DNA from: Carallia brachiata
Lineage: Eukaryota > Streptophyta > Magnoliopsida > Malpighiales > Rhizophoraceae
NCBI GenBank assembly: GCA_021464245.1
Contig: JADCRB010000013.1
Span: forward strand, 7,551,445 to 7,615,444
DNA length: 64,000 nucleotides
Reading direction: 5' to 3'
This document shows, piece after piece, positions 34,452 to 48,000 of the stretch. Every line of letters starts with the position of its first letter. Positions within the stretch are counted from its first letter, which is position 1. A program made the translations under genes and the position numbers. A model generated the notes under the pieces. That model was not told the origin of the DNA. It did not search any database and was given only the letters and a program-made list of their open reading frames with translations.

Positions 34452-34580
34452 AGGACGACGGCTGCCTTCGGCCGTCCTCTACCCTCTCGGTCCTCAACCG
34501 TAGCATCAACCGACACACCGCACTAAAATTGTATGGGCCTCTACTGTAGCACCAACCGCCACACCGCTAAAATTGTTGGT
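34452..34580. repeat. Small hairpin followed by a ~40-bp direct duplication
   Basis: AGGAC...GTCCT arms around GACGGC/GCCGTC form a short hairpin at 34452-34478. A unit with GTAGCA-CAACCG-CACACCGC-TAAAATTGT is then repeated twice in tandem (about 34497-34538 and 34542-34580). The patch is clearly more GC-rich than its surroundings. Function unknown. Confidence 0.55.
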
Positions 34581-34584
34581 GTGG

Positions 34585-35655
34585 ATGAGTTTTGCAGATC
34601 ACTTGTCGAAAATTAGTATTTGACAACGGGTGAAGAACGTGCTCCGAAGTGGTGTCCGACAAAATATTTAAAACTGCAATCATTCTCTTTTTTTATTGTA
34701 ACTATATTAAAAAAATAAGAAATAAAAAATAATAAAAATAAAATTTAAATTAAATAAGTGTTATTTTAAAATTTAAAATATATATTTTACATAATATACT
34801 CTTAAATAAAAAAAAAATCCTTAAAAAATTAACCTAGTTCTACTAAAAATACTAGCGGTCGCATTTTTTAGGTCGGACACCCCTTCAAGGTAGAATCTTT
34901 TCTCTTTGACAACTAACATTTATTTTAGTTTATGAACCATAATTAATTTTATTAATTATCAAATGCGTAGCAAAGTTTTTTTTTTTTTGTTTCTTTTATT
35001 TTGTTTTTCTTTTCTTTTTCCTTATTCTCTTTAAGTAGCAGGAAAAATATATTTTTTTAATTTTTTGGTAGAAAGCCACAACAATCTTGCTTCAAAAAAT
35101 TGTAGTTCTAAATACTAACTGGGTTTGATTACATGACTGTGCAAGCTCCAACGGGAAGCAGTCACGCGCTCATGTATTGCTTCTTTATTTTTTAAAGTTT
35201 TTGTACTTAAAAAAAACTGAATCTTAAATATACTTAATATTACAACTAAATCTTAAATATACTTAATATTACAGTAAATTTACTTAGTGTTACCGTAAAA
35301 CTAATTTTTCAATTTTTTTTCCAAAAATAAACTAAATCGTAAAACATAATTAGTGTTATTCTAATTGTACTTATTGTTATTTTAACTGTACTTATTTTTA
35401 TCCTAAAACTTATTTATCAAAACAAACTTAAAAAAAAAAAAAAATCTCGCGTCTGCGGTGTGGCCATGTAATTTTTCGGATACTAACTATAGCTCAAGTT
35501 CGAATCGCAATCAACCGAAAAAATTCACATGGGCCGGCACTCGGGCGACCAAGTCAAAGCCATTCATATTTACTATGAAAAACCTTTGGAACGAAGCAAG
35601 CAAGTCACTACTATGAAAAACCTTTGAAACGAAGGAATTCAATCTTCACTAACCA
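34585..35655. other. AT-rich spacer upstream of the DOG1-domain gene
   Basis: No gene is supported. TTAAATATACTTAATATTACA is repeated directly near 35224-35275. A 22-base direct repeat with ACTATGAAAAACCTTTG occurs near 35572 and 35610. Confidence 0.5.
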
Positions 35656-35664
35656 TATATATAA
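35656..35664 (+). promoter_or_regulatory. Putative TATA box of the DOG1-domain gene
   Basis: TATATATAA lies 118 bases before the ATG at 35782. Confidence 0.5.
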
Positions 35665-35781
35665 GCACGCAAATATAGCTCCATTTGATCATATATCAGT
35701 TCATTTTCTACATTTCTCCAAGTTCAAAATTTCCCCTCGTTTTGCCATTCTCTCGCTTGCTTGTTTCTCAATTTTTTTCAT

Positions 35782-36579
35782 ATGTCTCGCAGCGCCCACT
35801 CAGCGCAGCCAAATGTCAGCGAAACCTTCGGGCCCTTCTTCAACGAATGGTTCGACCAAAAACAGCTTCTACTCGAACAGCTACTGCTCGCCGTCAAAAC
35901 ATCAGACGGTGGTGATGGACCCAATTTGGAGCAGCAGAAGAATGTGATGGAGCGAGTTATGAACCATTACAAGCACTTCAACGAAATGAAATCAAATGCC
36001 GCCAAGGCCGACGTGTTCCTCTTCTTCTCTCCGCCCTGGCTCACCGCTTTCGAAAGAGCCCTGTTGTGGTTCGGCGAATTCAAGCCCACCATGCTTTTTA
36101 GTTTGCTTAATAGGTCCGTCAGGGACTTGACGGCGGAGCAGAGGGAAAGAATCGAGCAAGTGAAGGCCGCGTCACGGAGGGAAGAGAAGGAGTTGACGCA
36201 GAAGATGGCGACGATTCAAGAGAACGTGGCGTCTCTGTCCATCCTGAACTTTGTGAGGCGGTTTAATGAGACCCCTCTTGACGGAGAAGCGCCGGAAATG
36301 GATGAAGTAATGGATGCCCTGAAGACGGCGATGCTTAAGGTGTTGGAAAGGGCGGACTTGATCAGGGGATCGACAGCGGAGAAAGTGGTGGAGGTTCTGA
36401 GTCCAATGCAGACCGTCAGGTTTTTAGCGGCAGCTGTCGAGTTTCAGCTGAGGGTCCAACAAGTAATGAAGTGGGGCTCGCTAGAATCTGAAGTCATTTG
36501 TGCTTATGGTAATAGAGAAGCTTTGGAACCGTCTAGATTGATTACCAAACTAAGCAAAAGAAGAATTTTTCCCCAATAA
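35782..36579 (+). CDS. DOG1-domain protein (DOG1-like)
   Basis: This is an intact, intronless gene of 265 codons. ATG at 35782 begins MSRSAHSA. An upstream TTG in the same frame is not a plausible plant start. The DOG1 domain starts early (FGPFFNEWFDQKQLLLEQLL, residues about 14-33), continues with FFSPPWLTAFERALLWFGEFKP (about 79-100) and the middle block DLTAEQRERIEQVKA, and ends with helix-rich sequence including LSPMQTVRFLAAAVEFQLRVQ. The first part lacks a basic leucine zipper, so it is not a TGA transcription factor although they share this domain. Relatives act in seed dormancy (with PP2C phosphatases in DOG1 itself) and abscisic-acid responses. The exact role here is unknown. AATAAA overlaps the stop codon. 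Confidence 0.9.
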   Translation: MSRSAHSAQPNVSETFGPFFNEWFDQKQLLLEQLLLAVKTSDGGDGPNLEQQKNVMERVMNHYKHFNEMKSNAAKADVFLFFSPPWLTAFERALLWFGEFKPTMLFSLLNRSVRDLTAEQRERIEQVKAASRREEKELTQKMATIQENVASLSILNFVRRFNETPLDGEAPEMDEVMDALKTAMLKVLERADLIRGSTAEKVVEVLSPMQTVRFLAAAVEFQLRVQQVMKWGSLESEVICAYGNREALEPSRLITKLSKRRIFPQ

Positions 36580-36612
36580 AAGAAGCTGTTCTGCAATGAT
36601 ACCATGTAGTCA

Positions 36613-36641
36613 ATTATTATTATTATTATTATTACTATTAT
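36613..36641. repeat. (TTA)n microsatellite in the 3' flank
   Basis: About nine TTA units with one interruption lie 35 bases after the DOG1-like stop. Confidence 0.85.
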
Positions 36642-39104
36642 TATACTATTTACTTCTAGCGGTCATTGTCTAGTTTTGAATGTTTTGGACTTTTTTGCTT
36701 TTCGGTTACGAAAAAGGTTGCTGCTCAAGTCGAGTCGGTCCTGAAGCCAACAACTTTCGGGAGTTAAAGGGCGAGGGGGCTTTATTGGAGCTCTCCAATC
36801 ACGGTGTTTGGACGGAGAACTTTACTCAACTTGAGTATCCAAGTTCTTTCGGTTATGCCATGGATGAATGTTTTGTTTGATGTGAAATTAAATATTTTCT
36901 TTTGTTCGTTTTTTCTCTTGTTACAAAAAAAAATAAATAAAAGGTAATACCATTGCACTCACGATTCGAAATGTGGGTGTTTGCCTTATCCCCAATCATT
37001 CGACTTCATTCTGTATAAGAAAAAAAAAAGAAAAATTACGAATATGATAAGAGAACGAACATACATAATAAATAATAGTTGTAATTAAATAATGTGAGCT
37101 AAAAAAAATAAAATAAAATAAAATTAAATGAGTTAGTAGTTTTCACTTCTCACTTTTCATATCTCCATAATGAAATTTAACAAAAAAAAAAAAAACATTA
37201 GATTTCATGGTTGAATAAAGATTCCATAGAAGTTATCACTAAAAAATGGTGTCACGTAACTATCTGAAATAGTAGTCTAGTAGTAATTCCAAGTGTTTTC
37301 TTCCGCAACGACCCGAGTTTGAACCCCTGCATTGTCTCTTGCCCCTGGATTTGGGGATTTATGCAGAGGCATAGTAACAAATTCACAATTCGTTAACGCC
37401 GTGATTTAGTGTGTAAAAGGCCTGTTGGGTGCAAGAGTGCTCGGGTAATGAGTATGTCCTTTTAGAATAGTTGAATAAGATATTGATAAAAAAAAATTAC
37501 TTCATCATTTATTTACAAATTCGATAACTTATAAATTCACGGTAAATCTTTTTTTAGCTAAAAAAAAGTTATCACGTACATGTGTCCAAGTGCTGATCAT
37601 GGGTAATAATAAAGAGCCTCATTTCCCATGGTAAAGGTGAAATCTGAGCCTAAGATTCTCACTGTGGGGATCTTAGCTTTGCACCATCCGATTGGAGCCT
37701 CATTGATGAAACCGTTCATTATTCTCAATGGATCAAAGCTCACAACTCGATTGTGGGCTACTTGTGTCCAAGGATCTGAGAGATCCAGAACATGATTGGC
37801 CTAGTCAGAGTCCGTTAATAGTCAGGAGAAGGAAGATAATACTAAATAAGCCGACGTTGCAAAAGTCCCAATGGACCGCTCTTTCCTCCCACTGTCGCAC
37901 ACGGGGGCTCATATGGTGGTCACAGCGAAGTTGCCTAGTTAAGAGATGAATGACTGGGAAAAGGAAAATGAAAAAAAAAAAACAGAGACATCATAGTGAC
38001 CGAGGCTTTCAATATGTTAGCTCTATTATGTAAACCATATGTAATAACTCTATTATGATATATCATCCTGTAAGAGAGTAGCTCTATTTTCCTTGTCATA
38101 TTATAGGGAATAACATATGTTTAACTCAACAAAATTGTGGATTACGATCTGAAATTTTGATTTGGAGGTGAGACAACAATGTAATCTTTGTTTTTTTTTA
38201 GCGAGAACAATGTAATCTTAAATATTAAAGAATGCATGGGAAAGGTGAGTTTTTGATCTAGGAAGTGTGAAGAGGAAATATGCAATGTGTAAGGTTACTG
38301 GGAATGACATGAAGGAAATTTGAGGAAATTCAAATTTGACTTTTTATTGATCAAATAAAACACTCTGTTAAGACTTATTAGTCATGTGTTCGACTTTTAA
38401 TAATTATATTTTCTTTTTGTAGTCTTTCAGCATCTCTTGTAACACAAAGACGAAAAATAGTAACTAATACTTTGTTGTTGCAACCACTATGAATGTTATC
38501 AAAAGCAAAAAGAAAATACACGATTAAATCCAAATAAATGGGAAAATTGAAATGAAAATGGAGACCTAAGTACTGAGAGTGAGTCAATTTCTATTTTTGA
38601 GCGTCGGAGGACTGTTGTTTGAATTGAAGACCTAAGACTAAACGTCTAACAAATTTTTTGATTAGATCATGCGACTAATGTTATAATGAGAGTCTTTGAT
38701 TAGAAGGAATCTAGAATAGTGTTTAATATACCAATTTAGTGCATGATAAAACTCAATGATAAAAAAATATATATATGTATAACCAACTCAGTGAAATTTA
38801 GGGTTAAAAATATTTGTGTTAGATTGATTACATTTTATATCCAGACAGTCAATCAGACAAAACTAGTCCCGATAGATTGAACCTTGACGAAGGAGGGGAA
38901 GATTCAATTTGTACCCAATAAATTAAAGAATATATAAGAGGTATGGGAAAAAGCACTTGATTTTCCTACGTCTACAGCCACGCATGGCGCGACCTGTAAT
39001 AAAAAATTTTTTATTAAGATCAAGATTTTCCGCTTAAATTAAACGAATGTATAATAAGTATGATTAAATGTGAAACAAACTGATTGTAATATATAACAAA
39101 TATT
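36642..39104. other. Spacer between the DOG1-like gene and duplication copy B
   Basis: No gene is recognised. A 66-codon open frame at 36680-36880 and a patch of balanced base composition at 37600-37930 are the only protein-like stretches. Neither matches anything I know. Confidence 0.4.
37265..37400 (+). mobile_element. Probable SINE remnant
   Basis: A box A-like TAGTCTAGTAGTAATTCC is followed about 35 bases on by box B-like CGAGTTTGAACCCC. This is the spacing of a tRNA-derived promoter. The downstream CCTGGATTTGGGGATTTATG fits a SINE body. Ends were not delimited. Confidence 0.45.
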
Positions 39105-39697
39105 TTAGAAATTTATGGATATATTCAATTGGATAATTGTCGTATATTTAATCATTTTAACAAAAAATCCAAAATTTTAAAAAGCAATAATTTTAATCAA
39201 ATGACGTCAATTATGTCCCATGCCCAATCTCTATAAAAATGAAAATTTTAATTTGACTCATTTTTTTTAGTATAATATATTCATACTCTTATACTACATA
39301 ATAAATAAGATTAATTTAAAATAAAAAAATAAATTTATTTAATATAAAATTATGAGTAAATTATATTTTAAAAAAATAAAATTAACAAATACCGTATAAA
39401 TTTTATGGGGCCAAACCACAATCTGTCGAGCAGTTTAAACAATAAAAATTTCGCAATAAACTGGTTTGTCTTCCTGAGACAACCGGGCACAATATACACT
39501 TCGGACTGAAACTCAAAGGCGCACGAAAATTGACCAACTTTTTGTAAATAATTTACTTATAATTTTATATAAAATAATAAGTAAAATTTATTTAAAATAA
39601 TATATATATATATATATAATATGAATTTATAAATAAATTATATTAAAAAAATAAAAATAACAACTACCGTAATGTAAATAAACGGGAATGACAAAAC

Positions 39698-39701
39698 TAT
39701 G
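39698..39701. other. Empty insertion site (paralogue of the 2125-3163 insertion)
   Basis: The sequence CAAAACTATGTTGTTTAATT runs uninterrupted here. In copy A the same words are split by 1,039 inserted bases with TATG on both sides. Confidence 0.75.
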
Positions 39702-42449
39702 TTGTTTAATTATTAATTGGAAGAAAGAGAGAAATGAATCTTTTTCGTGGAGTAACTAAAAAAACCCAAGTCGCCGCGGGTCCCCTTTTTTTTTTTTTGG
39801 TCTTCATCTTTAGTTTTTTTTTTTTTGTCTTCATCTTTAGGAGGGAGTAGGTACAAACTTTCGGACTTTTTTTTTCAGTAATAAAAAATATACTCACCGT
39901 TAACATATTGATGGTTAATTTGTAGATTAAAGTTAGAATAATCTCATTTGATTGTTCTACTTAACTTAATTTATATAAAAAAATTTTTATCTGAGCACTA
40001 TTAGATCTGAACAGACCTTCTCCACACTTGACTACGATACGACAAGTTTTGAATCTACAATACCACGCCACAGCATTTAATCGCCAATTAAGAGAACAAA
40101 CTTCGGTAAGAACTCGAACAAATAAGTGTGTATGTTTTTTAAACACCGGTTAATCTCCCTCCATTTCGCATAATTGATTAAAGCTTGAGGTATGACCTAG
40201 CCTTAAAAAGTCGAATGTATATTTTATTTAATTAATAAGTTAATATACAAAAATGACACTAATTTTATTTAAAATAATAAATTTAATATTAACTTTAAAA
40301 AATAATAAATTTAGTATCAATTTTATCTAAAATAACAAATTTAACACAGAATGATTTTATATAACAGAATCTGTTAGTTTCGATAATAAATTTATAAAAA
40401 TATATTCGTTTCGATGATATAATAATTATATAAATTAATATCACATCATCGAAATAAATAAATTATATTCAAAAAATTTTACAGTATACTAGATTTGTTA
40501 CTTTAAATAAAATTTATATTAAATTTATTATTTTTTAAAATTGATGCTAAATTTATTTTTAATAAATTTTTGATATTTTTGTATATTAACCCAATTATTA
40601 ATAATCTAAAAAATGCACTAAGTTTGCGATTGTTTCTAGTTAATCACCTTTGATTAAAAAGCAATGGAAATTCTTCTTGAACACAAATTTTATGTAATAT
40701 TTTTCTGCACGAAATTTCGATATTTAAATCACATTAAATTACGATTAATTTAATTTAAACATCTGTCAGATTTTTTGTGGGAGCAATCCTAAAAAAATTA
40801 CTTTATATTATATAAAGTATTAGTTATGCAGTATAAATTTTTTTTACATACTATAAATTTTTAAATTAATTTATTAAATTTGAATTTAAGTCTTACAAAT
40901 ATATCAACAACAGTATGGAGTATGAATTAAACCGAATCAATCCCAAGAAGATTTTTGTTTAGCCTTTTGCCATCGATCTGGAAAAGACGACAACAAATCC
41001 GTGGGCTCTTTTAGTGCTTTTCCTTTTGTTGCTCACTTTTATTTGTTGACTCCGGAGTGGATTACTTGAATTTGCCTTTGTATTCTTCCCGAACTGTTGC
41101 AATCACGCGTGCTTTTTTTCCGCCGACTGCGAACACTGTAAACAACTTCAAAGCCCCCGAAAGTGACACGCACCGATTTATGTGTCCAATTTTCAGGTTT
41201 TTTTATAGAAAAATACTAAAAAATATATTTATGAAATAATAAATTAATAATAAAATAAAATAAATTATTTAATAATTAAAATTTTAAAAAATAATATATA
41301 AATTATTAAATACTGTTAAATAAATTAAAAAATTATGTTATTATTATTTAATATTAATATATGTAGAAAAATTCTTTTCGGATAATCCACAAAATCTGCA
41401 CGGAGAAGGAAATGTGATCATTCTCCTCTCCAATCAGAGATATTCTCTTTCTTTCTTTTTTTTGTTTTTTTTTTTAATTTGTTAAGTTTAAGTATAAGAA
41501 ATAAAATTAGAATTGTTGAGAGTAACCAAATTGCTCCACCATCGAACTACACTTTTTATATTTTTATGAGAACGGAAACTTAATGGCAAGCACTGATGGA
41601 ATCTAGCAGTCACCAAATGTAAAAATTTACAACAAAATTTAAGATTGGATCATCAAATTTCGTTTATAATGAAAGCCCTCCTTTCCAACTACTGAATTGA
41701 ATCATTAAAAAAAAATTATTGATGGAAATAATTCATATAAACTTCTATTGTTCTACTCATTTTCAAGCCAAGGCAATTATGGGTACTCTTTTTACCGTGA
41801 GGCCCTTGATTTGCAAAGGAAAAGGAAAAGAAAATGAAAGGAAAGTCTCTTTTTTTTATTCATTTTCAGTAATTTAAATAATTAATTTTTATTTTATTTC
41901 TCATAAATTATTACTCATTTTTTCTCAAAATTTTTTAATTATTATTTTTTATTAATTATAACATTATTATTACTGTATTATTTTTTATTTATTTTTTCTA
42001 TTCATTTTCTTTATATCTAAACACTTCCATGTTTCCCCAAAACTTTGTACTTTGGCGTAATAATCTTTTAGATTTTTCTTTCAAGTAACGGTAAAAACTA
42101 GCGAACTATAATATCTTATAAAAGTGAAAATTTTATTTAACTTAATTTTAAAAAGTCACGAGGTATCACAAATATAAAATAATTAATTAAAATTTTTTAT
42201 TTTTATTTTTTAAAATGATTAATTAAAATTACTAATAAATTCGTATTCTCACTTAATTTATTCCTAAATTACACCTAGGTCTTCTTGTCTGCCAACTCTG
42301 ACGAGAGATGGGGCCACATCACAGTTGTCGACTTGTCGGGTTAGTAAATGGTTTTGGACTTTCCAAGCAAGAAAGGGATAAAGGGGTCCCACCACTGAAC
42401 GGGCTCGCACGGCGAGTGTTGGACGTATTAAGTTACTTTTCGTTTCCAT

Positions 42450-43195
42450 GAACAGCTAATCTATATTATAATTATAAAATTATCCTTTCTCTTTCTCTAG
42501 AAGGCCGCTTGCGACACTTTACTACAGCAAACCAACAGTGAAGAGAAAAGACACTTGCGGCACTTTCTCAATTTTTTCCGTAAACACCAAAAATAAAGAG
42601 GCGGCAATTTATTAATTTTTTAAATTTTTTTATTTTGTAAAAATGAAATAATAATAAAATAATACTATTTTATTTGTAAATAGTAATTATATTGTGAAAT
42701 TAATGTTATTTTTAATCTTTTTTTTGTTTTATTTTTTACTGTGTAAACAGTACTTAGGTAGTAAAAATAATAATATTTTTGAATATAATAATAATTTGTA
42801 AAGTAAAAATAATATTTATAAAAGTAATAAATTTTATTATTCATTAAAGTTAGATCTTCAAGTTGTACATTTAATAAAATTTTAGTTATAAATACATAAC
42901 ATATATTTTTATAAAATGAGTCTAATTATAAGTAAATGATAACCTATTATAATAAAACAAAAAATACAATCAAAAATTATCATTTTATTGATTAATTAAC
43001 AACGGTTAGTATTAATTTAATCAAATACTATAACTTCATTTTGTTTATCAGTAACAATAACTAGTAACAGCAATCAGCAATCAATAATAATAATCAATAA
43101 TTAATAATAATTACAACAACTCCCAACAATATAATTAAACAGACTCTCTGAGACTTACCAATAATTAGAGTTTCGATTCTTTTTAAATTATTTTG
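42450..43195. other. Extra block in duplication copy B
   Basis: Copy A passes from the counterpart of about 42420 to that of about 43195 within about 50 bases, so most of this block is absent there. It contains repeated GCTTGCGACAC/CTTGCGGCAC words near 42505-42565. Its right part resembles 33645-33740. Probably a transposon-derived insertion; limits approximate. Confidence 0.4.
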
Positions 43196-44837
43196 TATTT
43201 CCTTTACCTCGTAATACAAAAAAATAAACAAAATCCAATTAAATTCACTTTTTAATCAACACTCCAAAGGGCTCGTCAGTGTATTCGCCTCTTTTATTTT
43301 AGTAATTCTAGTTCTTTTTTTTTTTCTAAAATAGATAAGCATAGAAAATATTTTATAAATTTATTAAAAAAGATTGAATAGAATCACCACATAAAATAGA
43401 TTGAGTTATCTATTTTAAACCTATAATAGAACAAATTTCATTACTAAACCATTTATAATTTTATAAATTAACATACATTTAATTTTACAACTTAATTTGA
43501 TTAAACCTTAAACTTATAATTATACATACGCAACGAACGCTTTTAACATCTCGATGGGACAAACGGTGATTTTTTAATTCTAATTCTTCGGGAGGAGACA
43601 ATTGCTAACGCTTTTCTAACGTTTTTTTCTAACAGAATCACTGATTTGGGCGACGAACATAAAGTTGAAAACCGATTTAACAAAAATACTATGAGTTAAA
43701 TATAAAATACGTTTAAAATGCGGTAGATGAAATTAACTTTTATGACTTTTTTTTAGTCAAATTTAACATTTTCTTGGGCTTCTAGATGACATTATCCACG
43801 TGCTTGTGATTCCGAATGAATGAGATTTTAAAAAAGTCAGCATCGGCGGCGGGAAGTTTCCGTGTCTCACCCAACCGTACCTTTAGTTTTTTTTTTGCAT
43901 TAATAATAATTAACAGTTAATTTATTAATTATTAAAAACTAAAAAACATAACTCAAAAGACACCAGACGATCATAAGCATCTTACTTATTTAAAGAAAAA
44001 AACCTCTAATTAATTAGAAGATTTTGAAATTAAGGGAGTTCAAATCTCCCTCAACCAATTGGGCTTATCGGCTCTGCTAGGCCGTAGCTGCCAACAATGT
44101 CTTTAAAAAACGTGGTTCTGTGGGGTGTATATTAATTTTACTGGTAAAAACAATATTTTACTGGAAATAACAAAGTGGAACTAATGCATTTCCCAAATCT
44201 ACTGCTGGACAGTTGATTAATCATTCATTCACTCTCGAAAAACCCAATTATTATTTATTGAGGATACCTTTTGTCCATTATTTTGGAAAACTGGAACCTT
44301 TTTTTTTTTTTTGGTCATTCATTGCACATTACGGGTGCAGCAAAGGCTCTTTCCTTTACTTTGTCATTTATTACACATTACCCCTCTTAAATCAAGACTG
44401 CTGTCCTTGGGGTTTTTTTTTTGACCGAAGACTGCGGTCCTTCTAGATCATATGCTGCTGTCGAGTGGAATGTCACGTAATACAATCTTCAATCTTACTG
44501 TTGATGAATGAGTCCGTGAAAAGAAAAAATAAGGCGCAGAACAAATTAAATTTTTTTTTTTAATCAGATAATTTTTTATTTGTATAATAATATGCTAAAT
44601 TTCAGTAACAAAAAATAAATAAATTTTTTTTAAAATTTTATTGTAATAATTTAAAATTTTATTGTACAAATAAATTAATTAATTACACAAAAAAATTTTC
44701 TCATTTTTTTTTGGCGTCTCTCTCTTTCCTTTCACCTGTTTTTTTCCTTGATGAATATGGTCAATATATTCACAACAAAATTTTTTTATATAATTTTTTA
44801 TATTAAAGTAAGATAAAGTTTGTAATTAGTGTAAAAG

Positions 44838-44920
44838 CAAGTGCGCTGGTCGACTGGTAGTGACATCTGTGAAACGACCTGCACCTCAAAAGATCCTGTG
44901 TCCGCCCGCCAGCTTTGATT
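44838..44920 (+). mobile_element. Possible SINE fragment upstream of the receptor kinase
   Basis: GTGCGCTGGTCGACTGGTAG resembles box A, and AAGATCCTGTGTCCGCC some 50 bases later resembles a worn box B. No tail or target duplication was delimited. Confidence 0.3.
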
Positions 44921-45031
44921 AATCAAATTGCCCCTTGTCTTGTTTACATGCTTCCGTTCCACTTCTCAGCGACCAAACTTGAGCACCAAAAAAACAAAAT
45001 AGTGTCCTCCGAATCTGATTCACCGGCCGGC

Positions 45032-48000
45032 ATGTCAACGGTGTATTCATCCCCGAGACTCATTTTCCCCTTGTTCGTTTTCTTTTTCGTCTGTCTCTTC
45101 TGACGTCAAATCCGACGAGCTTCAACTGCTTCTAAACCTTAAATCCGCACTTCAAGAATCAGACACCAATGCCTTCGAGTCTTGGGATTCCGGTGCTTCC
45201 ATTTGCAGTTTCACTGGAATCACCTGCAATTCAGGGAATTTCGTCAGGGAAATCGAGCTTTCCAATCAGAAATTAATCGGAGTTCTTCCTCTTGATTCCA
45301 TATGCCAGCTTCAATTCTTGGAGAAGCTTTCCCTCGGTTTCAATTCCTTAGGCGGCAGGGTCTCCGAGGACTTGAACAATTGCACCCAGTTGCAATACCT
45401 GGACCTTGGAAACAATTTTTTCACGGGACCATTTCCAGATATATCCTCTCTTAGCAACTTGCAGCATTTGTACCTGAACCTCAGTGGCTTCTCCGGGGTT
45501 TTTCCATGGAAATCCCTGGAGAACATGTCAAGCCTTATCACGCTCAGTTTAGGGGACAATCAATTCGATGTCACTCCGTTTCCAGAGGAGGTCTTGAAGC
45601 TAACAAAGCTTGATTGGCTTTACTTGTCGAATTGCAGCATACAGGGTGCAATTCCCCCGGGGATCGGAAATCTCTCTGAGCTGACAAACTTGGAGCTTTC
45701 TGACAATCTTTTGTCCGGAAAGATTCCTCCTGAGATAGGAAAGCTTCAAAAGCTCAGGCAGCTGGAGCTTTACGACAACAACTTGTCTGGAAATTTACCA
45801 CTCGGGTTTCGTAACCTGACGAGTCTGGAAAATTTCGATGCCTCGAACAACTCTCTAGAAGGGGACTTGTCTGAATTGAGGTTCTTGTCAAATTTGGTCT
45901 CTTTGCAGTTATTTGAGAATGGGTTTTCCGGGGAAGTGCCGGCTGAGTTTGGGGAGTTTAAGAAAATTGTGAACTTGTCTCTTTATACGAACCAGCTGAC
46001 TGGGTCTCTTCCTCCACAGCTTGGTTCATGGTCCAACTTTGATTTTATCGATGTGTCGGAAAATTATTTCACCGGTCCTATTCCTCCGGATATGTGCAAG
46101 CAGGGGACAATGAGGAGGCTTCTCATGCTGCAAAACAATTTCACTGGCGAAATTCCGGCCACTTACGCGAATTGCACAGCCTTATGGAGATTTAGAGTTA
46201 GCAGAAACTCGCTTTCCGGGAAGGTTCCTGCTGGAATCTGGGGATTGCCGGAGTTGGCGATAATAGATTTGGAGTTCAACCAAATTGAAGGTCCTATAAC
46301 GCCTGACATTGGAAAGGCCAAACTGCTTGGACAGTTGTTCCTCGGAAACAATCGCTTCTCGGGTGAATTGCCGGAGGAGATTTCGCAAGCTACCTCGTTG
46401 GTTATGGTAAAGTTAAATGATAACCAGTTCTCAGGCAAAATTCCCGGCACTCTGGGGAAACTGAGGCAATTGGGTAGCCTTCATTTCGAAAACAATATGT
46501 TCTCTGGTTCAATACCGACCTCTCTGGGCTCTTGTGATTCTCTTAGCGACCTAAACGTGGCTCACAATTTACTGTCTGGCGAAATTCCAAGCTCTTTGGG
46601 ATCATTACCTATTCTGAACTCCCTGAACTTGTCGGGGAATGAACTTTCAGGTCCAATTCCAGATAGCTTATCATCTTTGAGGCTAAGCCTTCTTGATCTT
46701 TCGCATAATAGGCTAGCCGGCACCATACCTCAGTCTCTGTCGATCCAAGCTTACAACGGTAGCTTTGACGGGAATCCCGGCCTCTGCAGCCAAACAATCA
46801 GCTCCTTTCATCGATGCTTGCCCAAACCTAGGATGTCAAAAGATGTGCGTACACTCATTCTTTGCTTTGCTGTAGGTGTGGTAATCATGCTTGCGTTAGT
46901 TGGATGCTACTTGTGCTCAAAGAAGAGAGGAAAGGGACGTGAATTGTCCTGGAGGGAAGAATCTTGGGACGTGAAGTCCTTCCATGTATTAAGCTTTACT
47001 GAAGACGAGATCCTTAATTCAATTAAACAAGAGAATCTGATTGGGACCGGAGGGTCCGGAAATGTGTACAGAGTAGCACTTGCCAATGGTAAAGAACTAG
47101 CAGTGAAACATATCTGGAATACTAATTCTGACGGCCAGAAAAAGACCTGGAGCACTACCCCGATGCTCAAACGGGATGGAAAATCTAAAGAATTTGATGC
47201 GGAGGTTCAAACTTTGAGCTCCATAAGGCATATCAATGTGGTGAAACTGTATTGTAGCATCACAAGTGAAGACTCGAGCCTGTTGGTGTATGAGTACATG
47301 CTTAATGGAAGTTTATGGGACCGACTGCATACATCAAATAAGATGGAGCTTAACTGGGAGATAAGATATGAAATTGCTGTTGGGGCAGCTAAAGGCTTGG
47401 AGTATCTTCACCATGGATGTGATAAGCCAGTAATTCACCGAGATGTGAAGTCTAGCAACATTTTGCTGGATGAGTTCTTGAAGCCTAAAATAGCAGATTT
47501 TGGGCTCGCTAAGATTGTTCAATCCAATGGTGGCACGGATTCCACTCAGGTGATCCCTGGAACGCATGGCTATATCGCTCCTGGTAAGAAAACCTCTTTT
47601 TTTAGCTCCGGTTTTTTTTTCAGGTCTACTGAATGTAGGTATAATCCTCTGGGGAACTTGATCCCTGAAACCTCTTCATGAGATTAAGTTGTCTAAAGTG
47701 TTTGCTTGTGCAATTCGGACTCCATTTCTAATTAGTTAATTTAATTTTGATCTTGCAGAATACGGATACACATCCAAAGTGAACGAGAAGAGCGATGTGT
47801 ATAGCTTTGGTGTGGTATTAATGGAGCTGGTGAGTGGAAAGAGGCCGATAGAGCCAGAGTTTGGAGATAGCAAAGACATAGTAGAGTGGGTTGCGAGCAA
47901 ATTGAAGAGTAAAATGGATGTGTTGAGCATAGTGGACTCCAGAATTCCGGAGTTCTTCAAGGAAGACGCTATCAAGTATTGAGGATTGCAATCCTCTGTA

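Larger units (their letters stand above)
39105..44520 (+). repeat. Segmental duplication, copy B (non-coding)
   Basis: This is the paralogue of 1-6065, same orientation. It lacks the two insertions seen in copy A but has its own extra block at about 42450-43195. It ends about 510 bases before the receptor-kinase ATG, so it may include distal upstream sequence of that gene. No coding region is seen within it. Confidence 0.75.

Noticed and set aside
36680..36880. 66-codon frame 3' of the DOG1-like gene as a separate gene
   Set aside because: No recognisable motif and no promoter context; probably 3' flank.
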